Part shown: positions 41,759 to 46,997 of the stretch, piece after piece | Position numbering within the stretch: position 1 is the stretch's first letter | Layout: every line of letters starts with the position of its first letter | From: Haloarculaceae archaeon | GTDB taxonomy: Archaea; Halobacteriota; Halobacteria; Halobacteriales; Haloarculaceae | Direction of reading: 5' to 3' | Assembly: GCA_007122455.1 (NCBI GenBank) | Contig: SKTU01000031.1 | Location: 1-46,997, forward strand | DNA length: 46,997 nt | The notes under the pieces: generated by a model | Told to the model about the DNA's origin: nothing | The model's input: only the letters and a program-made list of their open reading frames with translations | Database searches by the model: none | Position numbers and translations under genes: made by a program

Positions 41759-42118
41759 ATGACGACGCGTCACCACATCGCCTCGGTCGAGGACGTTTCC
41801 GAGGAAGGATCGCGCGTGCTGACGGAGGTCGACGGCGTCGAAATTGCGATCTTCCGCGTCAACGAAGAGCTGTACGCAATGGCGAACTACTGTGTCCACC
41901 AGGGCGGCCCGCTCTGTGAGGGTGAGTTGGACGGACGGGTCTCCGTGGGCGAGGACCCCCTGGAGTGGAAGTACGACGGCGAAGAGCGGAACGTCCTCTG
42001 TCCGTGGCACGGCTGGAAGTTCGACGTCACCACCGGGGAGAGCATCAACAACGACCGATATAAAATTCCGACCTACGAGGTCGAGGTCGAAAACGGCGAG
42101 GTCTACGTCCTCCGGTAG
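41759..42118 (+). CDS. Rieske [2Fe-2S] ferredoxin-like protein
   Basis: 119 residues. The cluster ligands are C45 and H47 (CVHQGGP) and C81 and H84 (CPWHGWKFD), the full Rieske signature. There is no membrane anchor, so it is a soluble electron carrier of the kind that serves ring-hydroxylating oxygenases, or a small subunit of another redox enzyme. No oxygenase is present in the window. It converges with an amidohydrolase gene (13-base gap), and homologues of that family can act in aromatic breakdown, so a catabolic link is possible but unproven. A TTTAC element at 41748-41752 is too close to be the TATA; the promoter is not obvious. Confidence 0.92.
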   Translation: MTTRHHIASVEDVSEEGSRVLTEVDGVEIAIFRVNEELYAMANYCVHQGGPLCEGELDGRVSVGEDPLEWKYDGEERNVLCPWHGWKFDVTTGESINNDRYKIPTYEVEVENGEVYVLR

Positions 42119-42131
42119 GCGGTTCGATCGA

Positions 42132-43244
42132 TCACTCGAACCCGAAGACCTCGACCGCCGTCTCGCCCATGATCCCGCGGATGTCGTCCTCCTCGAGGTG
42201 CGTCCTCGCTGGGGTCAACACCGCGGACGGCGGATCGAAGTCGGGATGTGGGTGGTCCGTAGAGAACATGATCGTATCGGCCCCTCCGGCCATCTCCATG
42301 GCGTACCCGAGGTGCTTGTTGTTCTCCGCGTGACCGAGCGGCTGGGTCGTGAAGTAGAACTGATCGCGGATGTACTTGCTGGGAGGCTTCTCCAACATCG
42401 GCAGGTTCTGGGGCACGTGCATGTAGTGGTGGTCCAGGCGCCACATCAGCCAGGGTACCCACTCGACCCCGGGCTCCTGGAGCACCCACTCGAGGTCCGG
42501 GAACCGTTCGGGGACACCGTTACACACCAGCGAGATGACGTGCCACATCGCCTCGGCCGAGAACGTGAACGCATGACTCTCGACGAACGTCTCCGCCCAT
42601 CGTCGCTGGACCGGGAACGACAGCGCTCCCTGGAGGTCCTGGCTGTGCATGACGATGGGGAGGCCGTGATCCTGGGCCGCCTCGTAGATGGGGTCGTAGC
42701 ACCGGTGGCCCGCGGGCGGGACGAGCCCGGCGGCGGGGAGCTGGACCCCGGCGATCAGATCCTCCGTTGCCATCCGGTCGATCTCCTCGGGCATGCGCTC
42801 GGGTACCTGGTTGGCCACCGACATTGTCGCGGCGATCCGCTCGTCGGTATCCGCCCAGTTGTCGAGCAGCCAGTCGTTGTACGCGCGAGCCAGCGACACT
42901 GCCGTGGGGTCGTGGTTAACCGTTGCTAGCAGGCCGGTGGGGGTGAGGAGGCTGTAGTCGATGTTGAACTCCTCCATGAACCCCAGCTTCCCCTCGGGGC
43001 TCGCGTCGTAGCCCGCACGGCTCTTGGCGCCGTACTCGTCGTTGGGGAACGACGGCGTCGCCCGCGTCGCCGTGTAGATGTCTATGAATGGGTGTCGCGA
43101 CGAGTCGAGCATCCGCCGAGCCACGTCGTCCTCGGGGATGTATTCGTAGAGGTCCTCGTCGGCTGAGACAGTCACGTGGGAGTCGGTATCGACGATCGTC
43201 AGGTCCTCAAGCGTGAGTCTCCTTGCGGACTGTTTCGTTGCCAT
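42132..43244 (-). CDS. Amidohydrolase family 2 protein (ACMSD-like)
   Basis: 370 residues. The metal-dependent TIM barrel is shown by DTDSHVT near the N-terminus (in place of the usual DxHxH), PIVMHSQDL (His ligand), DLEWVLQEPGVEWVPWLMWRLDHHY, and FSTDHPHPD near the C-terminus. The family includes decarboxylases of aromatic-ring cleavage products (ACMS, gamma-resorcylate, vanillate-type) and hydrolases. The substrate is unknown; the Rieske protein next door is the only hint. ATG 43244 is used since MATKQSARR opens well; another in-frame ATG lies six codons upstream. It sits in a 2.8 kb segment that separates aIF1A from rio1. Confidence 0.88.
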   Translation of the reverse strand: MATKQSARRLTLEDLTIVDTDSHVTVSADEDLYEYIPEDDVARRMLDSSRHPFIDIYTATRATPSFPNDEYGAKSRAGYDASPEGKLGFMEEFNIDYSLLTPTGLLATVNHDPTAVSLARAYNDWLLDNWADTDERIAATMSVANQVPERMPEEIDRMATEDLIAGVQLPAAGLVPPAGHRCYDPIYEAAQDHGLPIVMHSQDLQGALSFPVQRRWAETFVESHAFTFSAEAMWHVISLVCNGVPERFPDLEWVLQEPGVEWVPWLMWRLDHHYMHVPQNLPMLEKPPSKYIRDQFYFTTQPLGHAENNKHLGYAMEMAGGADTIMFSTDHPHPDFDPPSAVLTPARTHLEEDDIRGIMGETAVEVFGFE

Positions 43245-43672
43245 ACTACCCGTAACTTCCATCGAACGCCTGATAAAGATACTGTCGGTTCAGGCGAGCA
43301 GTTAGTTGGAGTGGAGTTTGCGCGCGTCCGACGGCGCTCGAAAGCAACAGGATTACTCGCGTCTCGAAGGCGGTGACGTGTACGAGTTGGGATCCGTCGA
43401 TCACGGCGTCGTGGTCGGTTACGGGGGTCGAGGCCGCAATCTCCGGGCTCAGCCACGTCGGAAACCACTCGAACTACGGTTTCGGTAGAGCTTCGAGTGA
43501 AGCCAGCCATTCCAGATTAAATATATCAATCAACTGGTATAAAACCAACGTCGGAGCACTGGCAAACGAACGAAACCGGTACCGATCTCGCAGTGTTCGA
43601 GCCGGTCACACTGAATAACGTAGACCAGATTGCCAACAACTGTTATACAGCCGGACGTACAACGTCGAACGA
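43245..43672. other. Intergenic region without a gene
   Basis: 428 bases between the amidohydrolase start and rio1. All six frames contain only short, uncharacteristic reading frames. Two AT-rich tracts are present: ATTAAATATATC (43516-43527) and GGTATAAAACC (43536-43546), either of which could be a promoter for a small transcript; CTGTTATACAG (43639-43649) is the likely TATA box of rio1 and is itself nearly palindromic. The first half may be decayed coding sequence, but I cannot identify it. Confidence 0.5.
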
Positions 43673-44545
43673 ATGAGCGAGGAATTCGGCCTGCTCGATC
43701 TCGAGGGTTCCGACGGCGTCGGCGACGAGTGGGAAGAGATCGACGTCTCCGACACCGACGCCGACCGGATCGCCCGAAAGCAGGACCGGAAGTTCCTCCA
43801 GTTTCGCAAGCGGATCAAGGACGCCGACCAGTTCAAGGTCGAGGCGTCGGTGTTCGACGACGCCACGCTCGGCGCACTTTACAAACTCGTGCAGGACGGC
43901 TACATCGAGGCGTTCGGCGGGCCGATCTCGACCGGCAAGGAGGCCAACATTTACAGCGCGCTCGGAGCAGACGGCGACGTCGCCGTGAAAGTCTATCGGA
44001 TCAACGCCTCGGACTTCCGGCAGATGCGCGACTATCTCGACGGCGATCCCAGATTCGAGGGAATCGGCTCCGACAAGAAGAAGGTCGTCGTCGCGTGGAC
44101 GAAAAAGGAGTTCGCCAACCTCAAGCGCGCGCTGGCCGCGGGCGTTCGAGTGCCGACGCCGATCGCAGTCGAGCGAAACGTCCTCGTGATGGAGTTTCTC
44201 GGAACCGAGGGTGATCGGGCGAGGCGGCTCAACGAGGTGACCGTCGAGAACCCCGAAACCGCCTACGAGGTCGTTCGGGAGTACATGCGCCGGCTCTACA
44301 GCGCCGGGTTGATCCACGGCGACCTCTCGGAGTACAACATCGTCGTCCACGAAGGCGAGCTCTGCGTCCTCGATCTGGGACAGGCCGTCACGGTCCATCA
44401 CCCGAACAGCCACGAGTTCCTCGAACGCGACTGCCGGAACGTGGCCGCGTTCTTCAGCCGGCAGGGGTTCGACGTGACGGCCGAGGCGTTACTCGACTAC
44501 GTAACTGGCGTCGAGCCGGAGCCGTCCGGCGACGTCGAGGCATGA
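43673..44545 (+). CDS. rio1: RIO1-type serine/threonine protein kinase
   Basis: 290 residues. RIO kinase features: the flexible-loop motif STGKEAN (86-92), ATP-binding Lys K106 (VAVKVYR), catalytic loop HGDLSEYN (215-222, D217, N222) and metal-binding D234 (LDLGQAV). Subdomain VKVEASVFDDATLGALYKL marks RIO1 rather than RIO2, which has an N-terminal winged helix. RIO1 acts in maturation of the small ribosomal subunit, and its neighbours aIF1A and the KH (Pno1-like) gene fit that role. CTGTTATACAG at 43639-43649 gives a leaderless start at ATG 43673. The stop is one base from the opposing DUF2237 stop. Confidence 0.96.
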   Translation: MSEEFGLLDLEGSDGVGDEWEEIDVSDTDADRIARKQDRKFLQFRKRIKDADQFKVEASVFDDATLGALYKLVQDGYIEAFGGPISTGKEANIYSALGADGDVAVKVYRINASDFRQMRDYLDGDPRFEGIGSDKKKVVVAWTKKEFANLKRALAAGVRVPTPIAVERNVLVMEFLGTEGDRARRLNEVTVENPETAYEVVREYMRRLYSAGLIHGDLSEYNIVVHEGELCVLDLGQAVTVHHPNSHEFLERDCRNVAAFFSRQGFDVTAEALLDYVTGVEPEPSGDVEA

Positions 44546-44546
44546 G

Positions 44547-44933
44547 CTATTCGTACGCGTGTCGCTGCAGCAGCTCCAGATCGACCGTGTCGAGGACGGC
44601 TTCGTTCGTCGCCTCCAGCACTACCGGCGGAACCGTCGTCTCGGGGATGTGGCGGCGTCGGACGCCGTCGAGCGCTTCGACCCACCGCGGCAGGCAGACG
44701 CACCACCGGTCTCCGGGGACCAGTCCCGGGAACTGCAGCTCCGGTCGCGGCGTCGTGAGGTCGTTCCCGTACTCGGCACTGTACTCGAGGAAGTCCTCCG
44801 TCATCACGGCGCAGAGCTCGTGGCGACCGAGATCCTCGTCGTGACACGAACAGCGGCCGTCCCGCTCGAAGCCGGTCGTCGGATCGGTGCTGCACGGTTC
44901 GAGGGCGCCGCCGAGGACGTTCCGTTCGGTCAT
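44547..44933 (-). CDS. DUF2237 family protein
   Basis: 128 residues. The whole-length family pattern is clear: NVLGGALEPCSTDPTTGFERDG, CHDEDLGRHELCAVMT, FLEYSAEYGNDLTTP and FPGLVPGDRWCVCLPRW. Conserved Cys residues (C14, C28, C30 and a later WCVC) may bind metal. The function is unknown, and the family is shared with bacteria. Its minus-strand TATA (CTTTTATCC, 44955-44963) is the reverse of the box that also precedes the phosphoesterase gene. Larger open frames running through the start of this gene to 45920 are antisense to other genes and not coding. Confidence 0.92.
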   Translation of the reverse strand: MTERNVLGGALEPCSTDPTTGFERDGRCSCHDEDLGRHELCAVMTEDFLEYSAEYGNDLTTPRPELQFPGLVPGDRWCVCLPRWVEALDGVRRRHIPETTVPPVVLEATNEAVLDTVDLELLQRHAYE

Positions 44934-44954
44934 ATCCCTCGCGACGGCTGCCGC

Positions 44955-44963
44955 GGATAAAAG
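44955..44963. promoter_or_regulatory. Possible shared bidirectional TATA element
   Basis: GGATAAAAG on the plus strand reads CTTTTATCC on the minus strand. It lies 22-30 bases before the DUF2237 ATG (44933) and 40-48 bases before the phosphoesterase ATG (45003). It is the only good TATA candidate in the 69-base divergent gap, so both genes may depend on it. Confidence 0.45.
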
Positions 44964-45002
44964 CCCCGAGGCTTCTTCTACTCGCGGACGGAAGCGTCGG
45001 AC

Positions 45003-45515
45003 ATGCAGATCGGTATCATCTCCGACACGCACGACAACGTGGCGGCCACTCGGGTGGCGATGGACCGGTTCGACGAGCGCGGCGTCGACACCGCGATCCA
45101 CTGTGGCGATTTCGTCGCGCCGCCGCTTATCCCCGAACTCGATCGGGACGGGATCGACGTCCACGCCGTTCGCGGGAACAACGACGGCGAGCGGGAGGGG
45201 CTGGCTGCGGCCTTCGAGTCGCTCGACGGCGGGCGACTCCACGGCCGGTTCGCGGAGCTGGAGTTCGACGGCCGCCGGTTCGCGGTCCTCCACGGCGAGG
45301 AAAAGCCCGTGGTCGACGCACTCGCGAGCTGCGGGGAGTACGACTACGTCTGCTACGGCCACTGGCACCGCCGGGAGGAGCGGTCGGTCGGCGACACGCT
45401 CGTCGTCAATCCCGGAGCGCAGTTTCCGACCGTGCCGCGGGAACACCGGACCGTCGCGATCGTCGACACCGACAGCGACGCAGTCGAGTTCCTCGAGATC
45501 GAGACGTCCGTATGA
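45003..45515 (+). CDS. YfcE/MJ0936-type metallophosphoesterase
   Basis: 170 residues. Metal-binding motifs: SDTHDN (D8, H10), HCGDF, RGNNDG, LHGEE and CYGHWHRRE, followed by VVNPGA. This is the compact archaeal phosphodiesterase family related to MJ0936, which acts on model diesters with Mn or Ni; the natural substrate is unknown. It diverges from DUF2237 and overlaps the GNAT gene by four bases (ATGA), so these two are co-translated. Confidence 0.92.
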   Translation: MQIGIISDTHDNVAATRVAMDRFDERGVDTAIHCGDFVAPPLIPELDRDGIDVHAVRGNNDGEREGLAAAFESLDGGRLHGRFAELEFDGRRFAVLHGEEKPVVDALASCGEYDYVCYGHWHRREERSVGDTLVVNPGAQFPTVPREHRTVAIVDTDSDAVEFLEIETSV

Positions 45516-46003
45516 GCGCCGAGCTCCGGGAGGCGACGGCCGACGACGCCGACGGGATCGTCGACGTCGCGCGGGAGAGCTGGTACGCCGCCTACGGTGG
45601 ATTTCTCGACCCCGCCGGGATCGAGTCGGAGTTCGAGACCGCCTACGATCCGGAGCTCGTCCGCGCGGCGCTCGAAAGCGAGGAGATCGTCCTCCACGTC
45701 GCTGTCGACGACGGGATCGTCGGCTTCGCGAGCGCCGAGCGGACGTGGGCCGACGAGGTCGAACTCCACACGATACACGTCCACCCCGATCGATGGGGCG
45801 AGGGGATCGGCTCCGCCCTTTTCGACCGGGTCGAGGCGTGGGCGCGACGTCGAGACGTCGATCGCGTCGCCTGCGGCGTCTTCGTCGAGAACGTCGTCGC
45901 GGTCGGTTTCTTCGAGGCACTCGGATTCCTCCCCGGCGACGAGACGACCGTCGAGTTCGGCGGTTCGCCGCGAATCGAGCGGGAGTACGCGCTCCCGCTG
46001 TGA
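45512..46003 (+). CDS. GNAT family N-acetyltransferase
   Basis: 163 residues. The GNAT fold is seen in LREATADDADGIVDVARESW (motif C/D), ELHTIHVHPDRWGEGIGSALFDRVEAWARRR (motif A; the acetyl-CoA pyrophosphate loop is R-W-G-E-G-I-G) and VENVVAVGFFEALGF (motif B). It is similar to the RimI/ribosomal-protein type, but the acceptor is not predictable. It overlaps the phosphoesterase gene by four bases and precedes the KH gene, which has its own promoter. Confidence 0.92.
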   Translation: MSAELREATADDADGIVDVARESWYAAYGGFLDPAGIESEFETAYDPELVRAALESEEIVLHVAVDDGIVGFASAERTWADEVELHTIHVHPDRWGEGIGSALFDRVEAWARRRDVDRVACGVFVENVVAVGFFEALGFLPGDETTVEFGGSPRIEREYALPL

Positions 46004-46060
46004 GAGCCGTCGACAGTCGGCTCGGCGAACGCTTAAAAGTCCGGACGCCGAAGCGAGCGT

Positions 46061-46642
46061 ATGAAACACGTCACGATTCCTGGCGACCGGATCGGTGTCC
46101 TCATCGGAGCGGGGGGTGAGACGATGCGCGAGATCGAGGATCGCGCCGAGGTCCGACTGGATATCGACTCCGAGACGGGATCGGTGAGGGTCGAGTCCGT
46201 CGGCGATCCGATCACGGGGTTGAAGGGACCGGACATCGTCCGCGCGATCGGTCGGGGATTTGCCCCCGAGGACGCGCTTCGGCTTCTCGACGACGACATG
46301 CAGATGTTCGAGCTGATCGACATCGAGGCCGCGACCCGCAACAAGCGAGACCTCCGTCGGCAGAAGGGTCGGCTGATCGGTGAAGGGGGACGAACGCGGG
46401 AGTTGATGGAGGAACTGACCGGCGCGGACGTCGTCATCTACGGAACGACGCTCGGTGCCATCGGCACGCCCGAGCAGATCGACGCGGTTCGCAGCGCGAC
46501 CGAGATGATCCTCGACGGGGCGCCCCACGGAGCGGTGTACGCGTTCCTCGAGCGGCGTCACAACGAGATGAAATCCGGTGGGATCGACTACCACCGAGCG
46601 CCGGGATCGGCCACCGACACGGCCGACGAGAATCATATATAA
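46061..46642 (+). CDS. KH-domain RNA-binding protein (Pno1/Dim2-like)
   Basis: 193 residues with two KH domains: IGVLIGAGGETMREIEDRAEV (GxxG loop GAGG, about residues 14-17) and KGRLIGEGGRTRELMEELTGADVVIYG (GEGG). The C-terminal segment (GAPHGAVYAFLERRHNEMKSGGIDYH) matches the archaeal relative of eukaryotic Pno1/Dim2, a factor in 16S/18S rRNA 3'-end maturation. rio1 lies 1.5 kb upstream on the same strand, consistent with a ribosome-assembly neighbourhood. GCTTAAAAG at 46031-46039 gives a leaderless start. Confidence 0.94.
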   Translation: MKHVTIPGDRIGVLIGAGGETMREIEDRAEVRLDIDSETGSVRVESVGDPITGLKGPDIVRAIGRGFAPEDALRLLDDDMQMFELIDIEAATRNKRDLRRQKGRLIGEGGRTRELMEELTGADVVIYGTTLGAIGTPEQIDAVRSATEMILDGAPHGAVYAFLERRHNEMKSGGIDYHRAPGSATDTADENHI

Positions 46643-46715
46643 ACCACTCTTTGCTACCGTTTCACACGGTCGGTGCGAGGTTGCTGCGGTGGGCTCTGTC
46701 TCCTTTTTCCAAATC

Positions 46716-46728
46716 TTTATATAGAACC
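46716..46728 (+). promoter_or_regulatory. Heat-shock-type promoter of second thermosome gene
   Basis: TTTATATAGAACC is identical over 13 bases to 12163-12175 before the other thermosome gene, and ATG follows 35 bases after its first base (34 there). The upstream TCCTTTTTCCAAATC (46701-46715) has no match at the other promoter, so the conserved block is the TATA box and the six bases after it. Confidence 0.75.
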
Positions 46729-46750
46729 ACAGACAATCATTCGGACGACT

Positions 46751-46997
46751 ATGGCACAACAGATGGGTAACCAACCCCTCATCGTACTCTCGGAGGAGAG
46801 CCAGCGCACGTCCGGACGGGACGCGCAGTCGATGAACATAACCGCCGGCAAGGCGGTTGCCGAGGCCGTACGGACGACGCTCGGCCCGAAAGGGATGGAC
46901 AAGATGCTCGTCGACTCGACGGGCAACGTCGTCGTCACGAACGACGGCGTCACCATCCTCAAGGAGATGGACATCGAGCACCCGGCGGCCAACATGA
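46751..46997 (+). CDS. Thermosome (CCT) subunit, N-terminal part
   Basis: The first 82 residues are in the window and the gene runs off the edge. [26 protein letters not shown] opens it, followed by [29 protein letters not shown], the conserved group II chaperonin nucleotide-binding region (LGPKGMDKM is the standard form; the paralogue at 12197 has LGPRGMDKM). Position after the KH gene and a heat-shock promoter match cct1 of Haloferax, from memory. It is probably a main ring subunit, with the 12197 gene as partner. Confidence 0.95.
   Translation, partial: MAQQMGNQPLIVLSEESQRTSGRDAQSMNITAGKAVAEAVRTTLGPKGMDKMLVDSTGNVVVTNDGVTILKEMDIEHPAANM

Noticed and set aside
43266-43488. Short plus-strand ORFs between the amidohydrolase and rio1
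   Set aside because: No acidic haloarchaeal composition, no motif and no promoter at a suitable distance; treated as non-coding.
44547-45920. Open frame of 457 codons on the minus strand
   Set aside because: The last 128 residues are DUF2237; the rest is antisense to the phosphoesterase and GNAT genes and is Arg/Asp-rich, a GC-frame artefact.
1-46997. Hidden defence or mobile-element system
   Set aside because: I looked for transposase, integrase, CRISPR repeats, toxin-antitoxin pairs and restriction genes on both strands. Only an orphan methylase and a small accessory segment were found, so no such system is claimed.

Overview
The window is a stretch of haloarchaeal chromosome. It is GC-rich, the encoded proteins are strongly acidic, and the gene set is archaeal: LonB, thermosome, TFB, aIF1A, RIO1, NadM, the ADH-synthase/DHQ-synthase II shikimate route and an AglD-like protein. 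Many genes have a TATA-like box 25-30 bases before an ATG or GTG, as expected for leaderless haloarchaeal transcripts. I saw no tRNA, rRNA, CRISPR array, transposase or replication origin. The genus cannot be told from the sequence alone.

Layout. 1-9.9 kb: end of a UspA protein, PEP synthase (ppsA), methionyl-tRNA synthetase (metG), a NfeD/SPFH membrane pair, small winged-helix proteins, a TRAM protein, a Cys-cluster protein and a metallo-beta-lactamase-fold hydrolase. 9.9-20.7 kb: a small regulator beside two operator-like palindromes, a methyltransferase, a GT2 protein, a thermosome subunit with a heat-shock-like promoter, an MFS carrier, an SDR, a nadM/SAM-hydrolase operon, the lonB/CPBP membrane-protease pair, and an MGMT-like protein without its active-site Cys. 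20.7-26.8 kb: an aromatic amino-acid cluster, trpC-trpB-trpA followed by ADH synthase, DHQ synthase II and aroD. 26.8-30.9 kb: an orphan N4-cytosine methyltransferase (probably the CTAG enzyme Zim), an AglD-like enzyme and TFB. 30.9-40.8 kb: a TIM-barrel-like unknown, Hsp20 with a small zinc protein, a radical SAM-HhH protein, an enolase-superfamily enzyme, RNase Z, a MaoC hydratase, a DUF460 RuvC-like protein, two tiny membrane proteins, a zinc alcohol dehydrogenase and aIF1A. 40.8-43.7 kb: a looser, accessory-looking segment with a probable unannotated structured RNA, a remnant of a winged-helix gene, a DUF7553-like protein, a Rieske ferredoxin and an amidohydrolase. 43.7-47 kb: RIO1, DUF2237, a YfcE phosphoesterase, a GNAT, a KH protein and the start of a second thermosome gene.

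Most genes are conserved haloarchaeal housekeeping genes. The points most worth a second look are: (i) two thermosome genes 34.5 kb apart sharing an identical 13-base promoter core at the same spacing from ATG; (ii) near-absence of CTAG (ten sites by hand count) in a window encoding a likely CTAG methyltransferase, with three of the ten sites formed by interlocked TAG stops of convergent genes; (iii) a structured-RNA candidate after aIF1A with its own TATA box and T-run; (iv) the MGMT-like protein with PDHR in place of PCHR; (v) the accessory Rieske/amidohydrolase segment between aIF1A and RIO1. I did not find a clearly novel multi-gene defence or metabolic system.
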